The notes: generated from the letters alone by a model not told the origin. DNA of 64,000 nucleotides from Nitrosomonas sp. sh817 (GCF_030908545.1 NZ_CP133083.1:1-64000); one strand, 5' to 3'; shown: positions 47,163-57,054, counted from the stretch's first letter. Made by a program: numbers and translations.

Positions 47163-49512
47163 TAGCGCCAAAGGGATTGTTAGTCAATTTTTTTTGCCTA
47201 ATCATTGGCACCGCTAAGTTTGGATCAAGGTCAATACTTCGTTGGTAGTGCTCTTTTGCTTTCTCCTTCTGTCCTAACAACAGATACATTTTTTCTAGAA
47301 ATAAATGTATATCAGCATTATTTGGGAGATAATCACTTGCTTTATTAAGTCTAACAATCGCTTCTTCAAATTGCTCGGTTTTTGCCAAGAAAAGTCCCCA
47401 ATCGTTATAAACTATTCCTTTAAGGCCATTAATTTCATTAATCCGAGTAGGATCCAATTCGAAAGCCTTATCAAGTGCGGCAATCGCTTCTTCAAATTTT
47501 TTAAAAAAAGATAAAGCCCTTGCAAGCAAACCAAGAAATTCTATATTTTTCTTATCCAATTGAATCGCTTTGTTAAATTTTGTAATAACATCGCCAGTCC
47601 GTATATTTGATTCAGGTACATACCATTTATTCAAAAGTAATTTTTTTCCCCAATTAGCATAAACATCCGCTTTCCATTTATTTATTTTCTCAGCGGGTAG
47701 AGTGGAATTTAATTCAACCGTTTTATCAATCTTGACAAGAACTTCCTCGAATTTATTGAGTTTTTGTAAAGATTCTGCCCAGCCAATATATGCCAACGAT
47801 AGATTGGGGTCTATATCGATGGCTTTCTTAAATTTCGTGATGGCTTTATCGAATATAGTATTAACATCTACTTTTGAGATTTGCAGCGTTTTTAGATACT
47901 CAGAAGCAGCATTTAATTGAATTGCTGCTTCTGCTTTAGTATTTAGAGCAATTCCTAATAATGCATACGCCAAGGCGCTATCTGGTCTTATGGTAATTGC
48001 TTGCTCAAATTGCTTGATGGCATCAGCAAATTTACCAAGCAAAAGCAGTGAACGGCCTAAATTTTCATGAGCGATTGACATTTGTGGATTTAATTGAATT
48101 GCATGTTGAAACTTGTCGATGGCTTCTTCATTTTTATTAAGTCCCTGCAAGGCTACTCCCCAATTGTGATATATCAAAGCTATGCTGGGATCTTTCGCTT
48201 GAGCTTTCTCAAACTGAACAATAGCTTCTTCATACTTCTGCTTTGTTATTAGGCTTACACCCCAATTTATATTAGCGTAAGTAAAATTGGAATCTATTTC
48301 GAGAGCTTTTTTGAATTGCTGAATAGCTTTTTCATGTTCATTAAGTTTATTAAGCACTATCCCAAGATTTAAATGTCCCTCTGCAAAAGAATTTTCTGGA
48401 GCAATCTCGATTGCTTTCTCGATGTAATGAATTGCATCATAAAGTTCATTTTGCTGAAACAGTCCTATTGCTGCGTTGAGATAAGGGAGAGGAAAGTTGC
48501 GCTCCTTTTCAATTGCTTCCTTAAATTGTTGAACTGCCTCTTCAAATTGACCATTTTCCATCAGGTATTGGCCATATGCAATATTCGGAAAAATATGCTT
48601 TGGACTAAGCTTAATGGCTTCCTGGTAGTAGTGAATGGCTTCTTTTGAATTAATACATGCCAAACCATCGGCGTAATATGTATGTATGAGCCATTTCTCT
48701 TCTAATTTTGATCTAATTAGGGAGTCATCTGCTAAATTTTTAAATTCCGAGAAATATTTTTCAGATTGTTCCTGCTTATTCTCTATTTCAGTAGCTAATC
48801 GTTCAAAGGCTAGTGGCAATAATGTTTTTGGACTTGCAATTTTTAAAAGCGCTTCTGCGCCTTCATTCTGAATAAAATTACCAAATTCGTTGCCACTGAA
48901 CTCAATATTTATTGGAGGAATTTGTTGTTGTGAGATATTTCGCAGTGTGAAAGAGTAATGGCTGTTTGATTGTGTTACTTCACCTCTTATGATGATCGTC
49001 TCCCCACAAAACAAGCTGAATATTCCGCATAGATTAATTCTCAAAAAACGCCGACTCTCATTAAATAAATTGGATGTGCCAGGAATTTGTATATTCGGTA
49101 TCTGAGTATCGGTTTTTATATTTGCTGTAGTTAAATCAGTAGGAATAAAAGTAGAAATAGCAGGGCTTGTAATTAATCTGGTTGTTAATTGCTGGTTTTT
49201 ATCTGGAATTACCCTGGAAGCACTATTAGTACTAATAGCACTATTTTCGATGACTGTTGCTGCAAGATATGTTAGCGAAAAATGTTCTTTATATAGCTTT
49301 TGTGATTCCCGTTCCATTTTACGAGATGCGTCAAGTAATTTCTCCGCAACTACAGTACCAGAATAACCTGATTCAACAAGCGATCTCGGAATACTAAGCG
49401 GTTCTAGAATTACTTCATCGCCATTAATCATGTAAAGAATAATGGCAATAAATGCAATCCACTTCAAAAATTTACTATGAAAAATTGAAATTATTTTAAA
49501 AGATAATTCCAT
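47137..49512 (-). CDS. Membrane-anchored TPR-repeat protein
   Basis: 791 residues. One N-terminal hydrophobic helix (about 12-30) anchors it; residues 30-250 are unrecognised; from about 265 to the end are about a dozen tetratricopeptide repeats with consensus A---N-G--L---G---EAI--F--A-ELDP. Such repeats scaffold protein complexes. The gene is strongly AT-rich against its GC-richer neighbours and lies exactly between two damaged toxin-antitoxin modules, so it was probably acquired. No partner known. Confidence 0.85.
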   Translation of the reverse strand: MELSFKIISIFHSKFLKWIAFIAIILYMINGDEVILEPLSIPRSLVESGYSGTVVAEKLLDASRKMERESQKLYKEHFSLTYLAATVIENSAISTNSASRVIPDKNQQLTTRLITSPAISTFIPTDLTTANIKTDTQIPNIQIPGTSNLFNESRRFLRINLCGIFSLFCGETIIIRGEVTQSNSHYSFTLRNISQQQIPPINIEFSGNEFGNFIQNEGAEALLKIASPKTLLPLAFERLATEIENKQEQSEKYFSEFKNLADDSLIRSKLEEKWLIHTYYADGLACINSKEAIHYYQEAIKLSPKHIFPNIAYGQYLMENGQFEEAVQQFKEAIEKERNFPLPYLNAAIGLFQQNELYDAIHYIEKAIEIAPENSFAEGHLNLGIVLNKLNEHEKAIQQFKKALEIDSNFTYANINWGVSLITKQKYEEAIVQFEKAQAKDPSIALIYHNWGVALQGLNKNEEAIDKFQHAIQLNPQMSIAHENLGRSLLLLGKFADAIKQFEQAITIRPDSALAYALLGIALNTKAEAAIQLNAASEYLKTLQISKVDVNTIFDKAITKFKKAIDIDPNLSLAYIGWAESLQKLNKFEEVLVKIDKTVELNSTLPAEKINKWKADVYANWGKKLLLNKWYVPESNIRTGDVITKFNKAIQLDKKNIEFLGLLARALSFFKKFEEAIAALDKAFELDPTRINEINGLKGIVYNDWGLFLAKTEQFEEAIVRLNKASDYLPNNADIHLFLEKMYLLLGQKEKAKEHYQRSIDLDPNLAVPMIRQKKLTNNPFGAIKLEVDLP

Positions 49513-49548
49513 AACTTAGAGTCTCGTCATCACTCAATAAAATCAAGC

Positions 49549-49639
49549 TTATTTGGCATCAAAGGTCTGAAGGGTAAACTCCGCAATATCCGACAGACAG
49601 ATCGGTAGTCGCCCGATTGGTGAACAGGAATTTAGCCAC
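49549..49639 (-). pseudogene. Remnant of ParE-like toxin gene
   Basis: Reading left from GTG 49639 (overlapping the parD stop), VAKFLFTNRATTDLS is followed, in a shifted frame, by DIAEFTLQTFDAK and stop at 49549-49551. Together these resemble the first 28 residues of ParE; the rest of the gene is gone. The frameshift lies at about 49591-49594. Confidence 0.65.
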
Positions 49640-49886
49640 GCTTATTTTTAGAATGCTGCTCGGTTTCTTCCCAGATCTCGCCTACTGTCTTATTGCTTAC
49701 GCCACTCTCCAATCCATCCTGAATAGCCTGTTTTAATGCTAAAAACTGCGCATTTTGTTCCTGATCGCGGCGTGCCAGGTCACGGATATATTCGCTGTCA
49801 TTGGTAAAGCCGCCAGCGGCAATTTGCGTTTTGATCCATTGATCTTGCTTGTCCGTTAACGTAATCGTTTTTCGTATGGTTGCCAT
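49632..49886 (-). CDS. parD: ParD-family antitoxin
   Basis: 84 residues with the ParD ribbon-helix-helix start TIRKTITLTDKQDQWIKTQI and AGGFTNDSEYIRDLARRDQE, then a toxin-binding tail. It should dimerise and repress its promoter. Its natural partner parE directly downstream is reduced to a frameshifted stub, so only the antitoxin remains functional. Confidence 0.85.
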   Translation of the reverse strand: MATIRKTITLTDKQDQWIKTQIAAGGFTNDSEYIRDLARRDQEQNAQFLALKQAIQDGLESGVSNKTVGEIWEETEQHSKNKRG

Positions 49887-50110
49887 GTTGATTTTTAGGT
49901 ATCGAGTGAATTAATCATACTATTGATGCAGTATTGCATGGTAGCACTGTCTGAAAATTTTTGAGTATTTTTGCAACCGGTTTATCCGGTAATCTAGCTT
50001 CGCAAATTGACTGTACGCCCGGGATTGTTGATGAAGACAAATTTGCCCATTTTCAAGGATTAATGAAAAATATGATATTCTCGAATCCACATTTATTCAG
50101 TGCTCCGTCC

Positions 50111-50518
50111 ATGTCCCTCGATATTTCTTCTTTAACGAATGCGATTACCCGATTGGAAGAAGGTTGGGTGCGTTATCAATCCGATATCAGTGACACGCAG
50201 ATCCGTGATGGTTTGATTCAGCGCTTTGAGTTTACTTATGAGCTTGCGCATAAAATGCTCAAGCGCTACCTGGAAGCATCGGCAGCCAATCCGGTGGAGT
50301 TTGATCAAGCCGATTTCCATTATTTGATTCGTTCCGCCAATGAGCAGGGTTTATTGCTCGGAGATTGGCCGCAATGGCGGCGGTATCGCGATATGCGGGC
50401 AAAAACCAGCCATACTTACGATGAAGCCATTGCGCGCGAGGTGGTTGATGCGATCCCGGGGTTTCTGAAAGAGGCGCAATATCTTCATCAGCAATTAGTG
50501 CGGCGCTTGTCGAAATGA
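50111..50518 (+). CDS. hepT: HEPN-domain toxin HepT (HI0074 family)
   Basis: 135 residues from ATG 50111; an upstream 50-residue in-frame extension lacks family similarity and is rejected. All-helical HEPN fold with the RNase/toxin motif R96-AKTS-H101-T-Y103, exactly the R-x4-H-x-Y form. In characterised pairs the partner MntA attaches AMP groups to this Tyr and silences the toxin. It overlaps mntA by ATGA; toxin first, antitoxin second. Confidence 0.88.
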   Translation: MSLDISSLTNAITRLEEGWVRYQSDISDTQIRDGLIQRFEFTYELAHKMLKRYLEASAANPVEFDQADFHYLIRSANEQGLLLGDWPQWRRYRDMRAKTSHTYDEAIAREVVDAIPGFLKEAQYLHQQLVRRLSK

Positions 50519-50847
50519 GCGACCGGCCACCGATTACGGTATCCGAAGCCGATTGGCTGATCATACGAGCCATTTTGCGTACACATGTTCCGGATTGTAT
50601 CGTGTGGGCTTTCGGTTCGCGCGCGACCGGCCGTGCCAAGCAATACTCCGATCTGGATTTGGCGATCAACGGGGGAAAACCGCTTGGAATAGATTTGACT
50701 GCGCAATTGGCGGAAGCTTTCGCGGAGTCGGATTTGCCTTACAAAGTGGATATCGTCGATTGGTCAACGGCGAGTGAGGCTTTTAAAAAGGTGATCGAAA
50801 GGGATAGAGTGGTTGTGCAATCAGGTATTGCTCTACCGCAAGAATGA
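50515..50847 (+). CDS. mntA: MNT-domain antitoxin MntA (minimal nucleotidyltransferase)
   Basis: 110 residues with the minimal nucleotidyltransferase motif G34-S35-x10-D46-L-D48 (GSRATGRAKQYSDLDLA) and a third Asp in VDIVDW. It should AMPylate HepT Tyr103. Its GSx10DxD is intact, so the pair should be functional. Translation coupled to hepT by ATGA. Confidence 0.9.
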   Translation: MSDRPPITVSEADWLIIRAILRTHVPDCIVWAFGSRATGRAKQYSDLDLAINGGKPLGIDLTAQLAEAFAESDLPYKVDIVDWSTASEAFKKVIERDRVVVQSGIALPQE

Positions 50848-50966
50848 TCGAACACTGATATTGCTCGTGTCCGCCATTTCTTTGTAACTTCGGCTTGCTT
50901 TCATTAATTCCTGCCACCTATAATTGCACGCGAAAATTTCACCTTTTTAGCTTACAATGCGTAAAA

Positions 50967-50982
50967 GGTTTCACGTGAAACC
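50967..50982. promoter_or_regulatory. parS centromere site
   Basis: GGTTTCACGTGAAACC is a perfect 16-bp palindrome with the invariant parS core GTTTCACGTGAAAC. It lies 51 bases before mnmG and 3.4 kb from parB. ParB spreads from such sites for origin segregation. No second site with this core was noticed in the window. Confidence 0.9.
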
Positions 50983-51032
50983 AATCGATTAAAATCTTCT
51001 CGTACCTTCTGAGTTATCAATCATCTAACACT

Positions 51033-52931
51033 ATGAGCAATCATACGGATTTTGACATTATCGTAGTTGGCGGCGGGCATGCCGGGACCGAGGCGGCGCT
51101 GGCGGCGGCGCGGATGGGCTGCAAGACGTTGTTGCTGACGCATAATATCGAAACCATTGGGCAGATGTCGTGCAATCCGTCGATCGGTGGTATCGGCAAG
51201 AGTCATTTGGTCAAGGAAATCGATGCGCTCGGCGGCGTGATGGGGTTGGCGGCGGATGAGGCGGGGATTCAGTTTCGCGTGTTGAATTCGAGTAAAGGCC
51301 CGGCAGTTCGGGCGACGCGTGCGCAGGCCGATCGGGTATTGTACAAGCAAGCGATCCGCAGCCGGGTTGAGAATCAACCGAATTTGCGGGTGATGCAGCA
51401 AGCGGTCGACGATTTGATCATCGAGCAGGATCGCGTGGTTGGCGTGGTAACGCAGTTGCAGCTCAAAATCCGTGCGCGCGCGGTGATTCTGACGGTCGGC
51501 ACATTCCTCGCCGGATTGGCGCATATCGGCAAGACGCATTTCAAAGCGGGCCGCGCGGGCGATCCGCCGGCGTTGACATTGGCGCAGCGGTTGCGCGATA
51601 TGGAATTTCCGGCAGGCCGGTTGAAAACCGGCACGCCGCCGCGCATCGACGCTCGCAGCATGGATTATTCCAAGTTGTTGGAGCAGCCCGGCGACCAACC
51701 GGCGCCGTTTTTTTCGTTGATCGACACCGGCATTCAGCATCCGCGTCAGATTTCGTGCTGGATCACGCATACCAATAGCGAAACGCACGATATCATCCGC
51801 GACGGTTTGGCCGATTCGCCGCTGTTTACCGGAAAGATCGAAGGCGTCGGACCGCGTTATTGTCCGTCGATCGAGGACAAGGTGGTGCGTTTTTCCGAGC
51901 GTGCATCGCATCAGATTTTTCTCGAACCCGAAGGCTTGAACACGCATGAAATCTATCCGAACGGCATCTCGACCAGCTTGTCGTTCGACGTGCAAGTCAA
52001 GTTGATTCATTCGATTGCCGGGTTGGAAAACGCGCATATCACGCGCCCCGGTTACGCCATCGAGTACGATTATTTCGATCCGCGCAATTTGAGGCGCTCG
52101 CTGGAAACCAAAAACATCGAGAATCTGTTTTTCGCCGGGCAGATCAACGGCACCACCGGTTACGAAGAAGCCGCCGCGCAAGGCTTGCTGGCGGGTGTTA
52201 ACGCCGCGCTGAAAATTCAGGAGAAAGAGGCTTGGTCGCCGCAGCGCCATGAGGCCTATCTCGGCGTGCTGGTCGACGATCTGGTGACATCCGGCGTGAC
52301 CGAGCCGTACCGCATGTTCACCAGCCGCGCCGAATACCGCTTGCAATTGCGCGAAGATAACGCCGATTTGCGCTTGACCGGAACCGGCAGAAAACTGGGT
52401 CTGATCGACGATCGGCGCTGGGCGGCTTTTTCTGAGAAACAAGAAGCGATTATCAAAGAACAGCAGCGGCTCGATTCGATCCGCGTATTGCCCGCCACGT
52501 TGCCGGAGCAGGATGCGATGCGCGTGCTCGGCAAAGGAATCGAGCGCGAATACACCTTGACCGAATTACTGAAACGCCCCGACGTAACCTATGCATCGCT
52601 GATGACTTTGCCCGGAGCGGGCGAAGCGGTTAACAATGCGCAAGTCGCCGAGCAGGTGGAGATTCAAGCCAAGTATCACGGCTATATTCAGCGCCAACAG
52701 GAAGAAGTGGCGCGTCAGGCGCAATACGAACATACGCTGTTGCCGAAGGATATCGATTATCGTGTGGTGAAAGGTTTGTCGAACGAAGTGCAGCAGAAAT
52801 TGAATTTGCACAAGCCGGAAACCGTCGGCCAGGCATCGCGCATTTCCGGCGTGACGCCGGCGGCGATTTCATTATTGCTGGTGCATTTGAAACGCGGATT
52901 TGCGCCGGACGGCAAACAGCAGACTGCATGA
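51033..52931 (+). CDS. mnmG: tRNA uridine-5-carboxymethylaminomethyl modification enzyme MnmG (GidA)
   Basis: With MnmE, modifies the wobble U34 of several tRNAs. 632 residues: FAD motif [55 protein letters not shown], and the conserved [18 protein letters not shown], with the C-terminal helical region [13 protein letters not shown]. Stop overlaps rsmG by ATGA. Confidence 0.97.
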   Translation: MSNHTDFDIIVVGGGHAGTEAALAAARMGCKTLLLTHNIETIGQMSCNPSIGGIGKSHLVKEIDALGGVMGLAADEAGIQFRVLNSSKGPAVRATRAQADRVLYKQAIRSRVENQPNLRVMQQAVDDLIIEQDRVVGVVTQLQLKIRARAVILTVGTFLAGLAHIGKTHFKAGRAGDPPALTLAQRLRDMEFPAGRLKTGTPPRIDARSMDYSKLLEQPGDQPAPFFSLIDTGIQHPRQISCWITHTNSETHDIIRDGLADSPLFTGKIEGVGPRYCPSIEDKVVRFSERASHQIFLEPEGLNTHEIYPNGISTSLSFDVQVKLIHSIAGLENAHITRPGYAIEYDYFDPRNLRRSLETKNIENLFFAGQINGTTGYEEAAAQGLLAGVNAALKIQEKEAWSPQRHEAYLGVLVDDLVTSGVTEPYRMFTSRAEYRLQLREDNADLRLTGTGRKLGLIDDRRWAAFSEKQEAIIKEQQRLDSIRVLPATLPEQDAMRVLGKGIEREYTLTELLKRPDVTYASLMTLPGAGEAVNNAQVAEQVEIQAKYHGYIQRQQEEVARQAQYEHTLLPKDIDYRVVKGLSNEVQQKLNLHKPETVGQASRISGVTPAAISLLLVHLKRGFAPDGKQQTA

Positions 52932-53566
52932 GTCTGTTGCCGCAAATCGAACAGTCGTTGCAAGCGCTGGATGTCCGTTCCGGAGTTGAAGCCGGGCAGC
53001 TTGGCGAAAGCATTGCGCGCTATTTATTGCTGATCGAGAAATGGAACCGGGTGCATAACCTGACCGCGATCCGCGATCCGCGCGACATGCTGATACAGCA
53101 TGTGCTCGATAGCCTGGTAGTACTGCCGCATATTCACGGGCCGCAGATCGTCGATGTCGGCACCGGCGCGGGATTGCCGGGCATCCCGATTGCGCTGGCA
53201 CGGCCGGATTGGCAGGTGACGTTGGTGGAAAGCAATCAAAAGAAAACCGCATTTTTGCAGCAGGCGAAGATCGAATTGAAATTGCATAACGTTCAGATCA
53301 TGCCGCAACGCATCGAACAGCTCGAAGCCAAACCGGTGAATACCATCATCTCTCGTGCTTTCTCGGAATTGGGTGAATTCATTGCGTTAACCCGGCAATG
53401 GGCGACGGTTGAAAATGCCGGTTGCCGCTGGGCGGCGATGAAAGGCAATTGCACGGAACAAGAGCGGCGGCAGGTGCAAGCGCCGTTTGCGATTGAAAAT
53501 ACCATGACGCTGCGCGTGCCGGGACTGGATGCGATGCGGCAATTAATCATCATCAAGCACGAATAG
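52928..53566 (+). CDS. rsmG: 16S rRNA (guanine-527 N7)-methyltransferase RsmG (GidB)
   Basis: 212 residues: [37 protein letters not shown] (motif I), [13 protein letters not shown] and [11 protein letters not shown]. Methylates G527 of 16S rRNA. Overlaps mnmG by four bases and is two bases from parA, the conserved gidAB-parAB arrangement. Confidence 0.96.
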   Translation: MSLLPQIEQSLQALDVRSGVEAGQLGESIARYLLLIEKWNRVHNLTAIRDPRDMLIQHVLDSLVVLPHIHGPQIVDVGTGAGLPGIPIALARPDWQVTLVESNQKKTAFLQQAKIELKLHNVQIMPQRIEQLEAKPVNTIISRAFSELGEFIALTRQWATVENAGCRWAAMKGNCTEQERRQVQAPFAIENTMTLRVPGLDAMRQLIIIKHE

Positions 53567-53568
53567 TC

Positions 53569-54327
53569 ATGACCAAGATACTTGCGATTACCAATCAAAA
53601 AGGCGGGGTCGGCAAAACCACCACCAGCGTGAATCTGGCCGCCAGCCTGGCGGCGGCGGATAAGTGCGTGCTGCTGGTCGATCTTGACCCGCAAGGCAAT
53701 GCGACCATGGGCAGCGGCACCAACAAGCAAACGGTGAAAACCACGGTTTATCATGTGCTGCTTGGCAGTGCGAATATCCGCGAGGCGTTGGTGAGCGACA
53801 CCCAGGGAAAATACGATTTGATTCCCGCCAATCGCGATCTGGCCGGCGCCGAAGTCGAAATGGTCGATTTTGAACAACGCGAGGCGAGGCTCAAAACGGC
53901 CTTGGAAGAAATTCAGTACGAGTACGATTATATTTTGATCGATTGCCCGCCGGCATTGAATTTGCTGACGTTGAACGGTTTATGCGCGGCGCATGCGGTG
54001 ATGATTCCGATGCAGTGCGAATATTATGCGCTGGAAGGATTGAGCGATCTGGTCAACACCATCAAGCGGGTGCGCAGCAGCTTCAATCCTGAGTTGCGTA
54101 TCGAAGGCTTACTGCGCACCATGTTTGACCCGCGCAATATCCTGGCGCAGCAAGTATCCGATCAATTGAAAAAGCATTTCGGCGATAAAGTCTACCGTAC
54201 CGTGATTCCGCGTAATGTGCGCTTGGCGGAAGCACCCGGCTTCGGCTTGCCGGTGCTGTATCACGACGGGCAATCGAAAGGCGCGCAAGCCTACTTGGAA
54301 TTGGCAAAGGAGATTTTAGATGCGTGA
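53569..54327 (+). CDS. parA: Chromosome partitioning ATPase ParA (Soj)
   Basis: 252 residues with the deviant Walker A NQKGGVGKTTTSVNLAA, A-prime LLVDLDPQGNAT, and Walker B ILIDCPPALNLLT. Works with ParB-parS to move the origin. Located right after rsmG; short N-terminus typical of chromosomal ParA. Confidence 0.96.
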   Translation: MTKILAITNQKGGVGKTTTSVNLAASLAAADKCVLLVDLDPQGNATMGSGTNKQTVKTTVYHVLLGSANIREALVSDTQGKYDLIPANRDLAGAEVEMVDFEQREARLKTALEEIQYEYDYILIDCPPALNLLTLNGLCAAHAVMIPMQCEYYALEGLSDLVNTIKRVRSSFNPELRIEGLLRTMFDPRNILAQQVSDQLKKHFGDKVYRTVIPRNVRLAEAPGFGLPVLYHDGQSKGAQAYLELAKEILDA

Positions 54328-54351
54328 CAACGATAGCAAGGAACCGGCATT

Positions 54352-55191
54352 ATGACCAAGCAAATAGGTTTAGGGCGAGGTTTGGATGCATTGCTGGCGA
54401 GTACCGGCGCTGAGGGCGTGGTCGATGAGCCGCTGCAAAATCTGGCCATTGCCAAACTGCAACCCGGTAAATATCAGCCACGAACCAATATGGATCAGGC
54501 GGCGCTGACGGAATTGGCCGAGTCGATCAAAGCGCAGGGAATCATGCAGCCGATTCTGGCGCGGCCGGTTGCCGATGATCGCTTTGAAATCATCGCCGGC
54601 GAGCGCCGTTGGCGTGCCGCGCAATTGGCCGGATTGACCGAAGTGCCGGTTTTGATCCGCAAAGTGCCGGATGAGTCGGCGCTGGCGATGTCGTTGATCG
54701 AAAACATTCAACGCGAAAACCTCAATCCGCTCGAACAGGCGCTGGGGATTCAGCGCTTGATCAACGAATTCGGCATGACGCATCAAACTGCCGGGGAAGC
54801 GCTGGGCAATTCGCGCAGCACCATTTCCAATTTATTGCGTTTGCTGAATTTATCCGCGCCGGTGCAGGAATTGATGATGCAAGGCAAGATCGACATGGGG
54901 CACGGCCGGGCGTTGCTGCCGTTGAACGCCGCGCAGCAAATCCGCATTGCCAACGTCATCGCGCAAAAGCAATTGTCGGTGCGCGAAACCGAAAAACTGG
55001 TCAATCACCTGGAACATCCGGTGGCGAAAAAAATGACCAAACCCGACCGCGATCTGCTGCGTCTGCAAGAAGATGTGTCCGAACGTTTGGGGGCGCAAGT
55101 GGCAATCAAGCCGAAGAAAAATGGCCAAGGCAATATCGTGATCCACTATACAAGTTTGGATCAGTTGGATGACATACTACGCAAGCTATAA
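54352..55191 (+). CDS. parB: Chromosome partitioning protein ParB
   Basis: 279 residues: CTP-binding/N-terminal boxes KLQPGKYQPRTNMD and IAGERRWRAAQLAGL, SLIENIQRENLNPLEQA, helix-turn-helix GEALGNSRSTISNLLRLLNL, and a C-terminal dimer region. The N-terminus MTKQIGLGRGLDALL is the ParA-interacting start. Binds the parS at 50967. Confidence 0.96.
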   Translation: MTKQIGLGRGLDALLASTGAEGVVDEPLQNLAIAKLQPGKYQPRTNMDQAALTELAESIKAQGIMQPILARPVADDRFEIIAGERRWRAAQLAGLTEVPVLIRKVPDESALAMSLIENIQRENLNPLEQALGIQRLINEFGMTHQTAGEALGNSRSTISNLLRLLNLSAPVQELMMQGKIDMGHGRALLPLNAAQQIRIANVIAQKQLSVRETEKLVNHLEHPVAKKMTKPDRDLLRLQEDVSERLGAQVAIKPKKNGQGNIVIHYTSLDQLDDILRKL

Positions 55192-55229
55192 TATAGCCGG
55201 TCAATAAATTTAAGAGAGCAAGGAAGATT

Positions 55230-55412
55230 ATGGATGCACGACTATTGGATATTCTGGTTTGCCCGCTGTGCAAGGGGCCGCTGATTTACAAAAAGGAAGA
55301 CAAGGAATTGATTTGCAAACCGGATCGGCTGGCGTTTCAAATCAAGGACGGCATACCGGTGATGCTCGCCGACGAGGCGCGCCGGATTCCCGACGAAGTC
55401 GAGATTAAGTAA
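55230..55412 (+). CDS. Trm112-like zinc-ribbon protein (UPF0434/YcaR)
   Basis: 60 residues: [14 protein letters not shown] with a CxxC, then [23 protein letters not shown]. The family is homologous to Trm112, a methyltransferase activator; bacterial role unknown. Only one CxxC and one later Cys are seen, so a full zinc site is doubtful. AGAGAGCAAGGA precedes the ATG. Confidence 0.9.
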   Translation: MDARLLDILVCPLCKGPLIYKKEDKELICKPDRLAFQIKDGIPVMLADEARRIPDEVEIK

Positions 55413-55415
55413 GCG

Positions 55416-56384
55416 ATGAATACCAATATCCGGCTGGAACCGCGCGTTGCCGCGATTATTGGCGCATTGACAGCGGATGCCGCCGCGCTCGGGTTGCATT
55501 GGTTATACGATACCGAGCGCATCGCGCAGATTGAAAAAACCAAAGGCTTGGTGTTTTTGCCGCCTTGCGCGGATGATTATGCCGGTGTCAGCGGTTATTT
55601 TGCGCACGGCAAGAAGCAAGCAGGCGATTCATCGGCTTATGGTGAATTATGCTTGTTGATGCTGCGGCATATTGCGCGGCACGGCAAATTCTATCGCGTC
55701 GATTATCAAAGCGAATATCGTAGCTATTTCGGCCCTGGCGGCGGGTATCAAGGCTATATCGATTCACCGACGCGGCAAACCTTGCAAACGTTGTTACCAC
55801 TCAAACCGGAAGATTTTCCGCTGCAATCCGGCGCCGACGACGATCAATTTGCTGCCTTGGCGGCATTACCGGCGGTCGTCGCGACCCATCAGGAATCGCA
55901 GGATGCGTTGAACGCCAAAATCGAGCAAGTGGTGCGATTGACCAATCATAACGATACCGCCGTTGCGGCGGCACAATATGCCGGTTGCGTATTGCTGGCG
56001 GTGTTGAACGGTCAACCCGTCCAACAGGCATTAGCCGATTCGCTCCCGCACGCCGGCGAGAAATTAAGACCGCTGCTGGAAGAGGCGTTGCAAGTAAAAA
56101 CGCTCGACTGCGCGGCGGTTGCCAAGCGTTTCGGTAATGCCTGCCATGTGCCGGAAGGCTTGCCGGTGATCGCACATATTGCCAGTCACGCGCCCGATTA
56201 CCGTACCGCCATCGAAGAAAATATCCGCATCGGCGGCGATAGCTGCGGCCGCTCGATCATGCTCGGTGCGATCATGGCTGCGCATACCGCGCAGCAAAAC
56301 GGTTTTAACTCGATACCGCTGGAGTGGCTGAGCCGGTTGCGCAATCTAAAATCCGCAGCAGATGTATTAGCGAAGTTGGGATAA
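55416..56384 (+). CDS. ADP-ribosylglycohydrolase (DraG/ARH) family protein
   Basis: 322 residues: AAIIGALTADAAALGLHWLYD start, then NHNDTAVAAAQYAG and GDSCGRSIMLGAIMAA near the end, the family C-terminal GD-x-x-x-R-x-x-x-G motif. Canonical members have G-D-A-x-G-x-P at the N-terminus and DD at the metal site; here ADAAALGLHW and GDSCGRS are present. Removes ADP-ribose or a related group from proteins or small molecules. Starts three bases after the Trm112-like stop. Confidence 0.82.
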   Translation: MNTNIRLEPRVAAIIGALTADAAALGLHWLYDTERIAQIEKTKGLVFLPPCADDYAGVSGYFAHGKKQAGDSSAYGELCLLMLRHIARHGKFYRVDYQSEYRSYFGPGGGYQGYIDSPTRQTLQTLLPLKPEDFPLQSGADDDQFAALAALPAVVATHQESQDALNAKIEQVVRLTNHNDTAVAAAQYAGCVLLAVLNGQPVQQALADSLPHAGEKLRPLLEEALQVKTLDCAAVAKRFGNACHVPEGLPVIAHIASHAPDYRTAIEENIRIGGDSCGRSIMLGAIMAAHTAQQNGFNSIPLEWLSRLRNLKSAADVLAKLG

Positions 56385-56399
56385 AGACGGTTTACTTCG

Positions 56400-56489
56400 A
56401 TGAAACCGCGTACAGACCAGGAACTGGAAGCGATGCTTGATGTACTGGATTTTAGAGCGTTCGCAGACAAAATTGGCATGGCTTTGTAA
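56400..56489 (+). CDS. 29-codon open frame, possible gene fragment
   Basis: Starts ATG 56400 after GACGGTTTACTTCG (no clear ribosome site) and encodes M-KPRTDQELEAMLDVLDFR and then FADKIGMAL. It could be a remnant of a longer gene. The remaining 56490-56820 shows no other gene. Low support. Confidence 0.2.
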   Translation: MKPRTDQELEAMLDVLDFRAFADKIGMAL

Positions 56490-56820
56490 GCATATCAAGG
56501 ATAGCAATGAGTCAATTTGATCTTGCGCCTCCAGGTTCGCCCCATTCTTTATTTCATCTTCTAGTCCCACCAAGTAATTGATCAGAAACGGCAAGATATT
56601 GCGTTGTCCAACATGCCCGTGAGTGATTAGCCAGTCTTCTTTGTTTATTCATAAGCTCTCATCTATGATAAATATCAGAACAATTGATTTGTTAATATGG
56701 TTTTATCCCGCTATAGTGCGCACATATGATCTGAGCAGTTACAGTCGATCACTTCAGATCGAAGTCTCTCAATCCGGGTTTTTGTTTAAAAAGATGTTTT
56801 TAATTAGAGGAGTAAAACAA
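56490..56820. other. Intergenic stretch without supported gene
   Basis: About 330 bases, AT-rich. AGAGGAG at 56807-56813 serves the lipoprotein gene. A promoter is expected in 56690-56780 but none stands out. No RNA gene or long repeat is seen. Confidence 0.5.
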
Positions 56821-57054
56821 ATGAAACTAAGACTTATCACATTGTTAGCTGCATCGGCTTTCTTATCTGCATGTTCAACGATTCCTGAAGCAACTCAGAG
56901 CCAGAGCAACATTAAAGTAGGTAAAAGCAATGTCTACTGGATTGATCCGGCTACAGGTAAACCAGGTGGATACATTGTTCCAAGAACGGCATCGCAAAAA
57001 ACTAAAAATGACAGCTATGCCGATGCAAATGAATCAGTAGTAATCAGCCGGTAA
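56821..57054 (+). CDS. Small lipoprotein
   Basis: 77 residues: signal MKLRLITLLAASAFLSAC with lipobox LSAC (Cys 18), then a short hydrophilic chain (KVGKSNVYWIDPATGKPGGY) ending VVISR. Strong ribosome site AGAGGAG eight bases upstream. No family recognised; an envelope lipoprotein. Translation starts at this ATG, not at earlier in-frame codons. Confidence 0.75.
   Translation: MKLRLITLLAASAFLSACSTIPEATQSQSNIKVGKSNVYWIDPATGKPGGYIVPRTASQKTKNDSYADANESVVISR

Noticed and set aside
51021..52442. 473-codon open frame opposite mnmG
   Set aside because: Antisense to a certain gene, composition follows mnmG codon use, no motif.
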